From Polytrichum commune (lineage: Eukaryota > Streptophyta > Polytrichopsida > Polytrichales > Polytrichaceae): DNA of 64,000 bases. Below, piece after piece: positions 1-12,741 of this stretch (positions are counted from its first letter, which is position 1; each line of letters starts with the position of its first letter). Both the position numbers and the translations under genes were made by a program. Under the pieces are notes generated by a model. It saw only the letters and a program-made list of their open reading frames with translations, did not search any database and was not told the DNA's origin. The stretch spans positions 6,884,001 to 6,948,000 of the forward strand of contig OX485803.1 in NCBI GenBank assembly GCA_950295325.1, in the 5' to 3' direction.

Positions 1-217
1 GAATGTGTTTGTGAACACAATCAAAGTAAATGTTTATAATTTTTGTATTTAGTTTTCTTGTATTTGAATGCAATTATTTTTGGAGTAGGTAGTTATGCAA
101 ATTTCTATGTCTTGTCGTAACTGATTATAATTCTTGTTTTGTTCTATCCGTGTTTACAACTTGTCTATGTTAGCTTGTATATTTTGTTATCTCCATGTTT
201 ATTGGTAACCCTTTAAC

Positions 218-567
218 CTCGGGGGGGGGGGGGGTAGTCATTGGTTGGAGTAGCAATATACGTGCGAACAAATGATAGGGTATTTTAAAAACATGGGAGC
301 AAAAATTTATAATCGAGCTTAAGAGTAATATAGGGTATCAAAAATGGCACTGGACATCTTTAAAGTACTATAGGGTATGGAATAATAGGTAATTTGAAAT
401 TATAAGTAATGCAAGCCATTTTTATATTAACCCAAAGTAGAAATTTACATAATGATAGCATGTGAAAAAAAGAGGAGAATTGAAAGTAATACCCCCCTAT
501 AAAATAGTGGTTGTTCGCACCTATATCCTTAACTTTTTAACACATTGCCCCCCCCCCCCCCCCCGAG
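218..567. mobile_element. hAT-type MITE with poly-G/poly-C terminal inverted repeats
   Basis: The element begins CTC followed by a run of G and ends with a run of C followed by GAG, so the inverted ends are almost entirely homopolymer. An identical 8-bp duplication, CCTTTAAC, flanks it at 210-217 and 568-575; 8 bp is the hAT target-site size. Just inside the ends lie GTGCGAACAA and TTGTTCGCAC, a subterminal inverted repeat. No coding capacity. Confidence 0.8.
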
Positions 568-575
568 CCTTTAAC

Positions 576-1878
576 TAGTACCCAAATGTTATTGGTTGTG
601 TTTTGAGTGGTACTTTGAATGATTTAGGATTGGTATAACTAATTGAAACCAATTGAATGACAAGATGGATGGTATGGAATGTTTGTTGCTCACATAGTCA
701 ATTTTGCAATGCTATAGTATTCCGTCCACTATTTGGTACTTGTATGATTTATAAAAAAATATGGTGCCAAAATTTAGGCTCTATAAATAATTACAAATAA
801 ATATAGGGTGCTAAAACATATGTCAAAGTAGCTTTATATCTACAAATAAGGAAGAATTTTTTTTGAGAGGTGCATAAATATCCCCCCATTAAATACCCCA
901 TTATCGCACGTGGTTACAAAACATATGGGGGTGTGATCCCTGAGCTCACGACTCATTGCTCGTGTCTTAGCTTCCCTCCTTCTCCGTGATCATTCGGTAG
1001 TTTAGGGTCATCTCAAACTAGCCATATTGCCCTTCTCACTATGGCACCCCAAGTCCCAAGTCCCATGCAATGCATTTTTTCCAAAAAATAAAATCTCTTT
1101 TAGAGCTCACGAGGTCAAGACTTTCATCCCTAGCAAAACCATATGGATTGGGGAACGAGTAGAATCAGTAGATTATCCCAATTAGTGTGTGATATTGTTC
1201 GGAGTTATGAAGTCGATGACATCTTATCACAGGGAGTTTAATTTCTACTAACAAAAGTTCAGTAGGTTATTCAAACATTATAGAACACAAATGACGTTGC
1301 TTGGTAACATTTTACATTCCCATTAATTATTTGTAATATTGCGTGACTCCAGATAGTAACACATACTAATTGGGGTAACCGGTGTAGGTATTTAGTAAAT
1401 CTAGACTTATCCATGAATTTTAAACATAATTGAGCATAGTGTATACACGTGGCTTTATTATAGAATTGGCATAACAAGCCATCGAAATGAACTACAACTC
1501 TTGTTTTAGCCATGTTTTTGTTGATGTAGAATATGTTATTCGTGAAATATATCCATATCGAGTTTTGACCATCATGTTGCTTCTCAAAGCATGTCTAAAG
1601 TATGCATGATTAAAGTCTCTACTACATAGAAGCTCCTATTTTACTCCCCCTAATAAATTATTTTGCAATGCAAATGTATCATCAACGCAAATGATACTTT
1701 CATTTGCATATTCATTTTTGGACTAATATTTTGCCCATATTTGCTTCAATTATAGTTGGTGAATCTACAAAAAAATTTCTTTTCATATACACTTTTGATG
1801 GGCAAAAGAATGTTTTCATTGGTTAATTTTGCTTTATTGTTAACCCAATCAAAGTCAAATGATACATTGTAAGGCTCG
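576..1878. other. Anonymous AT-rich sequence
   Basis: No gene, RNA or complete element recognised. The stretch from about 700 to 930 resembles the interior of the 218-567 MITE (ATATAGGGTGCTAAAAC, a CCCCCC run, GCACGTGG) and may be a decayed relative without clear ends. Short reading frames here lack similarity to any family I know. Confidence 0.4.
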
Positions 1879-2041
1879 TAACATTATTTAGATCCATAAC
1901 AATGTTATGTGGGACTGAAAATATTCCATAGAATATTCCTTTATATATCCCACATTCATTATGAATGTGGGAAAAATCATAGAATATTCTATGGAATATT
2001 GCCAATCCCACATAACACTCTTATGAAACTAAATAATGTTA
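1879..2041. mobile_element. Foldback MITE-like element, ~70-bp arms
   Basis: The left half (TAACATTATTTAG, ATGTTATGTGGGA, ATATTCCATAGAATATTC) reappears as its reverse complement in the right half, with a smaller palindrome (CCCACATTCA/TGAATGTGGG) at the centre. The whole 163 bp can fold as one hairpin. It is non-coding. The target duplication is not clear. Confidence 0.65.
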
Positions 2042-3939
2042 TGCTATGCCCAAATTGATATTTTTATTTTTATTTTTCCTTGTGTACCTTGTGTGTTCAC
2101 CCACATGGCATGCACTCTTATTCAATAGTGGGAGCCAAATGTATGCAAGACCCCTTATTAAAACCTCTTATATACAAGAATTTTACAAGCACAAGTATAC
2201 AATATATAAATATCAATCATAGTTCTCATGTATGTGTATAGAAAATTTGCATGTTAGAGTGTTGACTCAATAACTATGTATACACAACATGAGAGATTGA
2301 AATAAAATCAAATTGTGTACATATGTTTATGTAAGAAATTATTCAACAAAGTCATTATAATATGACATGGGAGATGACAAACATTGTTCATGGATGAACA
2401 CGTGCACATTATAGGGGCACTATAGAGGACTCCTTATTCCGACACAAATAATTATTTTCTCCTCAAAAATTTCCATGCGTCACGTTCACATTTGTAAAGA
2501 CCTACTTGTACCCATGTGAAAACTACATTCCAGCATGTGTAGAGATGAAATAGAGAGCCCTCTGTGGTATAAGGTATGTATGGATGAAATGAACTCCTTC
2601 GTGAGAAACCTTAGTGTTGTCTCAAGGAACATTTACAAAACAATACCCGCCCTGTATATGTATTCTTTGTAAGTCAATGATCAAGAAATACCTTTTTTAC
2701 ACCCACATGGTACCATACATGCTACATTGTAGTGCATTTATTATTATTATTGTTATTATTATTATTTTGTAGTAGATTAGACATTTTGTGATTTTGTGAT
2801 ATTCTTTTGTCAAATTTGAAAACTTAACTCTCATATATTCAACACTTTAGCCCCAAAAAAACTTAATTTACTAGTATGCCAATCTAAGAAGTAAAACATT
2901 AAAAAGGAACATCAATGTTTCTATCCAATTGACATGTGATGTCTATTCATCAATCCCTACCCATATTTGTGTGACCAATCTAATAAGAAATTATTACAAG
3001 TATGTTGGAAAGTATTATTCTTTCACCAACGTGATGTTTAGCTTCATTGTGTCATTTAAAGTAGAATATTGCATATTATAATTGGGTTGTTCTACATATT
3101 TCACAAGCTTTTGTGATATTTTTTATGATATATTTTACACATGACTGTTATATGTGATTATGTGTAATTACACAACATCCCGCACTCTCAAAATTGGGAT
3201 GTGTGGTCGGCCTTTGACTTGAAACTTGGAGATACGGTTAAGGTAGAAGCGCTAATTATGACAGTGACCCCAATTTTGACATATTTTTTTTCTTTCTTCT
3301 AAAGTGGGAAACTACGTATTACAATATGAACATTGATTACATTATTCTAGGGAATTAAAAACATAACTCATTGGCTGAGAGAGACAAAATGTCAATAATC
3401 AACAATGCCCATCATGGGAGGGCTTTTCTAACCACTTTGGATGACAAAGAAATTTTGGTTTTCATGAGTCATATCTAAATCACATAATGTTGAAATTTGA
3501 TGAACTCCACATAAGATTACTTAGCATGCAACTATTGTTTCATGGGCCCTCATAAATAACAGTTGGATGCTTAAAAATCTGCACAAGGAGACTCATATTT
3601 AGACTGAACTCCCAACATTCAAGTGCTATATTATGATCGTTAAATAATATCATGAAGTGCATTGGCTTCTTTATAGGATTTTTTATTTTCTTGAAGCTTT
3701 GGGATATAATTTATACATGTTAACGGTCTTGAGTTCTCAAAGTGTCCGTTATAGGCGTTTCCACCTAAGAGCTCGATGATCTGCACCTTTTCCAGCAAGA
3801 CGAAATTGAAGCCGAGGTGGCGTCCAGCTAGGACTTTAAAGTACCACGGCAGCACGAGGTCAACCTCATCTGATGAGGGACTTGTGCAAATGCGCGAGAG
3901 CACTCGTTCATGTTCCCTGCCTCTTACAGAAGACAAGCC
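2042..3939. other. Anonymous region upstream of the RPI4-like gene, with a TTA microsatellite
   Basis: An imperfect (ATT)n tract lies at about 2738-2767. The isolated sequence CATTGGCTGAGAGAGAC near 3370 matches the conserved core of the hairpin family described at 19.2, 38.65 and 57.9 kb, but no good complementary arm follows. The 200 bp before 3940 are richer in GC and presumably hold the gene's promoter and 5' UTR; I see no convincing TATA box. Confidence 0.4.
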
Positions 3940-6900
3940 ATGGCTATGGCTTCCCACCTCCCGCTCTCGCTCCAGTCCTCTACGTGTCTTCTCTCACACC
4001 GCCGTCCCGCGTCGGAGCCTGTCGCTGCTGCCTCCCTCGCTTCCGGCTCCGGCACATTGTACACCAATTTTCCAACCTCGCTAATAGTCAAACCGTCCCT
4101 CCAATCGTCGCCATTTTGGAACGGAGCCGGGGGCCGTCTGGACTGGAGACGGTCGGTGGCAATTGGCTGTACTAGAAGGATGGAGGGAAGCCCGCTGCAA
4201 ATCGGAGCTACGATGGAGCAACTAGAAGAGGCTGCGAGGACAACGGTTTGTGGCTTCTTGATTGGCCTTGTCTTGTATTGCTTTCTGGCTGTAGAAAATT
4301 AAGGATCACAGTAGCCGCAGTCCGGAGCATCGCATTTGGAAGTATGTTTTTAGATTTGTATATTTTTGTGTTTATCACCAGGAATGTGTCGCAGAACTTC
4401 CTGTTCGGAATGCAATAGAAGTTTCTGGAATTTCTTAGTTGATTGAATCAAGCTCTAAGCATGCCAATTTCATTTGTTGTTACCTCGTTGGCTAATGCCA
4501 GGAGTCTTTGGCTTATGAATGAATCTCTGGACATTGTATTGCTTTTTCGCTGTAGAAAATCAAGGATCATAGGATGCGTAATGTAGAGCATCGCATTTGG
4601 ATGTATCTCTTCAGATATGTGCATTGTTGTGTTTATCACCAGGATTATGTCGCAGAACTGCCTGTTCGGAAAGCAGCAGAAGTTCTGGCAATTCTGAGTT
4701 TATTGAAGCAAGCTCTAAGCATTTCAGCTTCATATGTTGTTGCCTTGTTGGCTAATGCCAGGAATCTTTAGCGTGTGATTCTGAATTTCTGGATACTGGT
4801 TCTCGTGCATTGTTCATAAAAGAGTGTCAGAACTACACAGGGCTAGACAACGTAGGAATAACACTTTGGATTTCCCTTAGATTTAACTAACTGAATTCAT
4901 CAAGTAAGCCTTGGTAAGAAGATTTCGTAACGTACTAAGACACCATAGTCAAAGAAAATCCGTCACACTGCTAAATTAGTTCGCCTGAATTAATACATCT
5001 GTTTGATGATGTCACTTGAACTCACACTTCGGATAGGCACATCATTTAATCGGAAAGTCAGATAACGGACCGCTGTTAGAAAGATGAATTCTACGCTGCG
5101 GTGCAGATTCTTGACATCTTGACGTGCACAGGTGGACTACTTTGTAAGGAGTGGGATGACCGTCGGCCTAGGAACAGGTCTCGCTTCGAGCATGGCTGTC
5201 AACTACATTGGTGAGAAGCTTAGAAGTGGCTCCCTTCGAGACATAATTGGTGTTCCAATGTAAGACTTACCTCCAGCCGAAATAACGTCCAGTACGTGAG
5301 CTCCGTCTTGATCTTCGAGGGACTCTCGACAATTCCTGTTTTAAAGTGATGTTTGATAGACAGGAGTTGTTATCCTTTGAGTCCGTTGACGAAGTTAATC
5401 GTAGTGTGGCTACTGACTAATTGATCTCTCATGTAAATTCAGTTAATTGGATGGATGGTTTGCACTCACTTACGAGAATACAATACATGTCTGTCCATTC
5501 ACTCAGGTCAAGTTCAGGTGCTTCTGCAGCAGCTCAGGCAGGAGTTCCCCTTGCTTCATTCGAAGAACAACCACAGGTATGAACATTTTATATTCGTTCA
5601 GAGTCAATCATTTGATAAACGATAGACTTCGGCTATGAGATAACGATATTTGTTGAGATGTAGCAAGGATACTTTTGCAATAACAGGCATGAAAGGAAAG
5701 AGAGTAGAGAGGATATGCACCATTTTTCTCGGATGTTGCGTTGCGAGTCTGCTTGTTTTCTTATCGTATTACCTGATGGATCGAGAAGAGACATTTTAAT
5801 TTGGATGTGCAACTTCTGGTTGTTACAGTAGGTTTCTTGTTATGAGCGAACTACATTTGTTGAGATGTAGCAAGGATATTCTTGCAATGACAGGCGTGAA
5901 AGAAAGAGAGTAGAGAGGAGATGCGTTTTATTTCTTGGATGTTGCATTGCAAGTGTGTTTATTCAAACATTTTTGTGAATGTTGAATTGCATGACACTTC
6001 TTGCAGCTGGATATTGCATTCGATGATGCAGATGCAGTACAAGAAGGCACTCTCTTTGCAGTTGTAGGACGCAGGGGAGCAGAAGGCCGTCAGTCAATTT
6101 TAAAGGAGAAAGTAAGGTGTGCTGGCCAAATTCATATTCTCCTTGTACTTAATTTTGGAAATATATTTTGAGCTGTATGAATTATCCACAAAGTACGAAT
6201 TAGTAAGTACATTGAGTTTGAGGTATAAGAGAACACACATGCCATGTCTCGCTTTCACTTTGGAGAGTTTCCTTATACGACGCATTTTATGTTCATTTTA
6301 GAACTGGCTTTGGACCACAGTGGTTGTTGTGTATCAATGTTTTTCACAAAGAAAATTAGTAACCTGAACTTGGATACTACTACTTAAATTCTTCATCTGG
6401 AGGAGATAATTCAATACCAGTCTGATGAACAGGCTATCATGAAGGCTGCAAAGCAAATGGTATTCATAATTGAGGAGAAACAGTTTGTCGGGAGCCTGGA
6501 GGGTGCCGTGCCTGTCCTCATTCAACAGGTCTTTTTTCTTGTTCTGAAATGCTTTGCAATGTTTGGCACCGTTTCACAAACTATTATACATTCAGCTTAT
6601 AGATGTGAAAAGGATTCTTTTATATACAATATTAAATAAGAGTTGATTAGATCTATCAACAAAAACATTTCTTTCTACTGTCCATGTGGACAAACCTGTC
6701 TCTGCACTTCTATTTTCTGCAAAGTGACTGTATCCTGCTTCATGTATTATATATTCTTTTAAGTGCAATGTTTCTCGGCTCATGAAGAGGTGGAAACGCT
6801 AAAAAAACCTTTTTATTTACAGGAAGGTTGGATTGACGTGGCAGAAGAAATCGATGACCTATTTTTAGGTGATGCAGAGGTAATTTAGTTCCTCATCTTG

Positions 6901-9005
6901 ATGGAACTCTGTCTGCAAATTTCTGGATCCGATCGTTGCAACACATGAAGTCTTAACTTATTAGCTTGGTTTCTTGGTTCTAGATGCTCTTGGCCATTTA
7001 ATTCATTCTTGTGCGTATAATGTTTTCGTACCAAAGTTCCATAAGTGGGCAATGTCAGCTCACATTGAGTGTGCAAAATGCCTAGTGCCAAATTTTCTTG
7101 CTTAATGCAGTGAAGTCATAGATTTGAGCATTAATCAGGTGACTTATCAGGTTCAAGATAACATATACAGATAGAAAAAATTGGATGCAAGATAGAAATA
7201 AATTTTGCGTGCTTCCTCAGGTCTGCTCCTGTATTGATGTATTTTCTTGTTCATTTTCATCAAACCTTTCAAAAGTCCTTCTCGAAAAGGACTACCCAAA
7301 GGGCTATGGAATATGTTTTTGCTGGAGTCCCAAACTTCTCTCAATAAACGTACATTAACCATGACTTAGTCTAGGGGGCATTGAACTTTTGTGGGGCGGT
7401 CAACCGTACATCTAATGGCTTCTCTCGCAAGTGCTTATATATTGCTCCTGCACAGAATCTGAGAGGATCTCATTGAAGTTATTCATTGTTAATCCACTTC
7501 TCCGTTACATGTAGGAGTTAGTGTAACCTCATATTACCTCCAACATTCTTGGAAATGATAAGTATGATGATATGAACAGTCAATTGTACGAATTCCCCCA
7601 TCTTTTCACATCTACTGTGTTCATTCGGCTTGCTGAATACCAACCTGATTATTTGATTGGTACTAAACGATTTGCCAACGTCCCCTTTCAAACATAGTAA
7701 GAGCTAAATTGAGTAAAATAGTTTTGCTTATAGCACTTCTAAGTCAATCGATTTGTATCAGACCAGCGCTGAACACAGTAGCTTGTGCTCTGCCTTTTAT
7801 TTTATTCCTTTCTTGAGTTAGCTATTCTTGAGTCTCAACTCTTGCTAGCCAGCATGAGAGTCTCCCGGACTACTTGGCAATGAGAAAGAATCACTACAGG
7901 GGTACTTCACTGCTAGAAGTCAGCGGAGATGTAGTGGATGGGACTAGTGACTTCTGCGCTTGTTGTCAGTGGTGGGTCTCTACGTAATTGAGAGATAATC
8001 ACGCTGTATGTTTTTGCTTTCAAAAGTTACTTCAAACCTTTCTGTCTTCTTGATTGAGGTCATGTTCAGAGAAGACAGGTGATACGTTAGCTCCTGGAAT
8101 GTTTATGCCAATGTTTTATTCTAGCTTCATCGGTAACCCATTGGTAAGTCATTGTTCTTCTCAGTACTGAAAAGCGTTTCTCTTCCAGGTCTGGAGAAGA
8201 CCAAGTTTTGGAGAAGCAGGTCCATTGGGTGGAGATAATCCTCTTGTGACACCTGAAGGCCACTATGTGCTGGATGTAATTTTTACTACTCCTATTACGA
8301 CTGCAGGTCTGTTCTACATGATAGACTAACTCAAGCAAAGTCTCAGGAACCTTATGTAGGACTTTTCGAGTTTGTAAATGGTATTGCAAGTGAGTTGTCC
8401 TGTTACACATTCAAGTCCCTTCAGGAATCACCAGAAATGGAGTTCTGTTTTTTTATAATGCTAATTTCCGCTTTCCCCCTCGATCAACTTGATCTGTTCT
8501 GTGTGGGGTCTTACATAAAGAGGGCAATGTGGAATTGTGGTGATATCCTTCATGGGATGTAGCTGTAATATTGCAGCCAACCAATTTTCTGTGCCCACTG
8601 ATTTATTTAGGCCTATCTATTGGCAATGTGCACGCAGCTGAAGTGGTAGAGAACTTGGAGGCAATTGGGGGAGTTATGGGGCACGGTCTTGTGATGGACA
8701 CAGCGTGAGTTCTTTCAAACCTAGTGCAGAAAGACGTGATTGAGATAAGTAAGGGAATGGATGGTGCTCTGTAAATACTGGGCGTACTGATTTTTTGTTG
8801 AAACATCTATTAACTGTAAAGAGCTAAATGTTTCTGCATCCTTCGTCTGAAATTTGTGAGGTTCACTTGCTGTACTTTTCGAGCTCAACACTATTTGTCA
8901 ATTTTGTTTTTCTGGTACTGCAGGTATGCTGCAGCTATTGCAGGTCCCAATGGGGTTAAAATCAGAACGTCTTTGTTCAAAACTGCCTTCACCTCTATGG
9001 AGTGA
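3940..9005 (+). CDS. RPI4-like: Probable chloroplastic ribose-5-phosphate isomerase, RPI4-like (nine exons)
   Basis: RpiA interconverts ribose 5-phosphate and ribulose 5-phosphate in the pentose phosphate and Calvin cycles. Nine exons join in frame across GT-AG introns: 3940-4245, 5132-5259, 5507-5576, 6007-6111, 6433-6528, 6823-6879, 8189-8306, 8611-8704, 8924-9005, giving 351 residues. The start at 3940 has a strong context (GCCATGG); an in-frame ATG at 3910 is the alternative. Residues 1 to about 85 are Ser/Ala/Arg-rich, like a chloroplast transit peptide. RpiA landmarks are [10 protein letters not shown] (109-118), IGVPM (142-146), FDDADA (173-178), [16 protein letters not shown] (243-258), [16 protein letters not shown] (275-290) and IGGVMGHGL (312-320). 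The classical DGADE motif reads DDADA and the catalytic-Lys loop reads VVGRRG (187-192), as in the divergent plant RPI4 clade, so activity is uncertain. The exon series was built by hand from frame, splice sites and family similarity; transcript ends are unknown. Confidence 0.88.
4273..4794 (+). repeat. Tandem duplication (~261 bp x 2) inside intron 1 of the RPI4-like gene
   Basis: Two diverged copies, about 4273-4532 and 4534-4794, both run from TTGTATTGCTTT through GTGTTTATCACCAGGA and GCTAATGCCAGGA to a TCTGGA end. The second copy happens to be open for 65 codons, but it has no RpiA similarity and lies between exons, so I treat it as intron sequence. Confidence 0.8.
5648..5963 (+). repeat. 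Spaced direct duplication (~110 bp) inside intron 3 of the RPI4-like gene
   Basis: Copies at about 5648-5757 and 5854-5963 share ATTTGTTGAGATGTAGCAAG, AGAGAGTAGAGAGGA and GGATGTTGC. They lie 206 bp apart between exons 3 and 4, the second copy ending 44 bp before exon 4. Confidence 0.75.
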
Positions 9006-12000
9006 CTTGATAACAAAGTGCAAGAAACTATACATCCCTTGCCAAATTGAGGTTTGTATTTTTTCCGTATAATGCACTATTTGTCATGGAAAGTAATTTT
9101 CTAATGCTTCACTGAATTCATCCTGGTTGTCTGCAAAACTAATTTTGGTCATGCGGAAGGTGTACATGTAGCGAAAAGACATGCAAATGCCGGTTGTGGC
9201 ATATATCAGTCAATTTTTGGCCCACCAAAGAATTGTGGATCTCTAAGCTTGTTCACGAATATGAATGGAAGAAACAGACTTCGCACTTGGCCATTCTGCA
9301 ACAATGTAAAACACTGTGCTTCATTTTCTTCTTGCTTTGCTTTTGCTCAAACTGATGATGGATTCTACTGGTACAGCAGTTGCTTTACTGGCTGTAGAAG
9401 TATTGCAATGTACGATCATCACAAATTTTCTACTATAGCACCCTATGGGTTTGCTGCAAAGGTTATAATTTGATAAAAATGAGGTTGTATTTAATCTTAA
9501 TATGTAAACTATTTGGCGATTTTGGAAGACTTAGGATCTGAGTTGGTTGTCTTCAAATTCTATCTGTCCACTACCTGCCCCGGGTGGTAGTAATTCATAG
9601 TGCCCATGGGGCTCAGCATCTTTAGAGTTCATGGTTTGGATAAGCTGCTAAAACATTTCTAAGAAGCAGTTGGATCTGCTTTTTTATGGTACAAGTAATT
9701 TTGAGACTAAAAATTCTATGATTTTATATAAAAAATTCTCAGAAGCAGAAACAAATACTGCGAAGGTCTGAATGACGACCCTGCTTTAGAAAGAAACTGC
9801 TTTCCAGTTAGTTCTTCCAGGTGAAACCTAGGGATAGAGAAATTGGATCATTGCAATTAGAGGTAAATGCCTCTTTCTGGAAGCACGCTGATCTGCATTG
9901 CGAAAAGAAAGGCACCAATTCATTAGAAGCATAAGAAGTGATTTCGAAACAACTGTTTGAAATTTGAGGCCCCCTCTTTCTTTCTTCTCATTTGTTCCCA
10001 AAATTACACCACTTGAGTTTGAGGGTACGAATGTGCATCCCTTGTCACCTCTCAACGATAGCTTTGAGAGGCATGTTCTGGAGTTGATGCCCACTGAAGT
10101 CTCTGAGGGCTGATGTCGATGGGGTTGCTCTTCCCTAAGTAGAGGTCAATGAACTTCTTTTTTGGCCAATGGTCCATCTCCCAAATCGTCACCAGTCTAA
10201 ACCACCTATGTTTGATGTTACACTCAAGTGTTGATGATTAATCCAAGTATTGCTGCAAGAGCGGGGGAACTGTGTAGCACTCATGGGTGGGGGGAGGAAA
10301 GGGCGCTGTTGAGCACTTATTAAGCATAGGCTAGAAAGTCTGCAACTTTCAGAGGTAACCTAGAGCACAGCCCCATGTCTATCACATTCAAAGCTACCCC
10401 ACCCACTGCCTGAGGCTTGTTGTGACATAAGTTGCAGTAATTGGGTCCAAGAGTTAGATGCGGGTTGGACCAACGTATCCATAGCCTTGAACCCTCTCGC
10501 ATCAATTTTCTACATTCCACTGATGCTCTCAATTAGCCAAAATTGGTTGTTGTCTGCATATTAAAGATCGGGTATCATGTTAATCTGAACCTGTTGAGTT
10601 AGGCCACCCCAGCTTTGGCAATCATGTACCCAATTCCTTTGATGTTTGAAGTCCATCAAAAGGGAAGAGAGGAGGATGCGGAACCTATTAACCCTTATCA
10701 TTTGTTTTTTTGAAAAGTAGTAGGTTTGGCTACATGCTGAGTTTAGAAGCAGTCAATGTTGCTACAATTGGATGAATCAAAGGGAGTATTTGGCGAATGC
10801 ATGGAACGTATGTGTCCATTTGGGTGATGACTTCTAAACATATATGTAAGCAATAAAAGGTTACATGTATGCTTTCGTAAGGTGAACAATGGCCCCACAT
10901 ATAAAGTAAGAAGTGGTCCCAAATTTATATTTGTAGTCTACAAGTGGCCACACACACCACAAACTAAGGGGGAAGTTTGGCTCTGTATTGAAATTGGCTA
11001 CACAAAAAATAAAATTACACCAACCCCTTAAACCTCTAGAGGCTTCCAAGTTCAACTAGTTTGCAAGTGCATGAGGGGATTGACATGCACATATCATGTT
11101 TCAAGCACTTAGTGACATCGTAGGCTAAACAAGTGTTGCACCAACCCTCTTAAATATCAATGTGCTCCCAAGTTGAGCCAATTCGCACACATAGAAGATG
11201 AACAACGTCGAATCATCATATGCTTGAAGCACCTAATGTATTTCTATACCCAAAAAAATTGGAGCAACCCACTACACCCAAAATGAACATTATTGCTTAA
11301 AAAGATCACTTATACAATCACATGTACAAGTACAAATATGTAGAAAGGGAGGTTCATGTCTTCAACCATCACTAGTGCATTCCACTCCAAAACTTGAAAT
11401 TTGGCACCTACAATTCTTAAACTCCATTACAATCAAAATGTGGTGCTGCTAATCGCCACTATAGAAGCAAAGAGGCTATGAGGTACAAACTGAGAGTAAG
11501 AGGGTGGTGACCACATGGGTGGAGTGTGGCGACACCACTCACCCCACCCAACTAAACTCTGGGCGATGTGAGCCCTTGCATGGGAGGATGGGCTCCATAT
11601 TGGCTCCATCCACAACTCACAATGGAGTTCACTGGCTTTTCCCCATAACGGAGCTTAGAGGCGGTCTGAAGTTTTAGGTGACTCCTCCACCCATGTGAAG
11701 CTAGTTGGCACTGCCTCTTGCGCACAAAAAGTGGAGGTGGCACCTTACAAAGCAAAGTGGCTACTAGTAGCTACAAAATAAAGGTTGGAACTCATCTATA
11801 GGTGGAAGCACAATGACATACTCAATGATCTTCTTCCATATTCATTAATCTTCTTCTAGATGTTTGGCCCTTGTGTTGGGAGGCATTTCCCTGTCGGCCC
11901 GTTGAGTTGGGAGGTTAACTAGGAGGTTCATTGGTTGAGTTAACGTGGAGTAATTTGATTGGAAGATTTGACCAGTCGACTTGAAAATACATGTTGACCC

Positions 12001-12741
12001 GACTGATCAATTTTTTGAGGGGGTTAATTTAAAATATTACTTGAGATAGTCGATTGATCTACTAATTTAGAGAAATCTAATTAGTCAAATTTTCCCTATA
12101 GGAGAAATTTTTAGCCTTGTTAGATAGGGTATCCATCTCGATCTGGGATAGGATTTCCTTACTATCATTTTTTTGGGGGGTCAATTGGCATTATTGTTGT
12201 TTTGAGTTAATAAATAAAATGAAATAAACCAAAATTGAATGTCTACAATGGTTTGTAATATTTTCTTATATTTTAAATGAAACATTTATCAACTATTCCT
12301 TTGAGCTATGAGGTTGAGGAGGTCGACTATGATGGTGGCAACAACCATCCCACACTACTAGAAAAAAAAAGTGTCAACATGTAATCCTTAATAGTCTCAT
12401 CATGTGGTTATCTGCTATCTTTTGAACCTCTCATCTCCGTTCCAAGCTTCTGTTATTACAATTTACTTTGAAGTACATCGTCATGCTTTCTTTCACAAAT
12501 TTTTAGCTTTTTACACTACGAATTCACAACAACAGATGTCAGAACATATGGGAAACCATAAGACATTTGCGCATCTTGTGTTGTGACTTGTGTTGCGTAG
12601 TCTCAATATTTTGATGTCTGGTATGTTTTGAATTCTTTTGTGTTACAAGCGGGAGAGATCTGAATATGGGATATAATAATAGGATCACATATAGTTCTTG
12701 AATCCAAAAATAGGATCCAATGAATGAATATACAAGATATA
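9006..12741. other. 3' flank of the RPI4-like gene and anonymous sequence
   Basis: The first few hundred bases should hold the 3' UTR and polyadenylation site, which I cannot place. Beyond about 9.5 kb there is no recognisable gene. Open frames of 60-88 codons here have no family features. Confidence 0.4.

Noticed and set aside
3776-4175. Overlapping frames of 100-102 codons near the RPI4 start
   Set aside because: They are alternative frames across exon 1; only the 3940 frame joins exon 2 in phase and leads into RpiA motifs.
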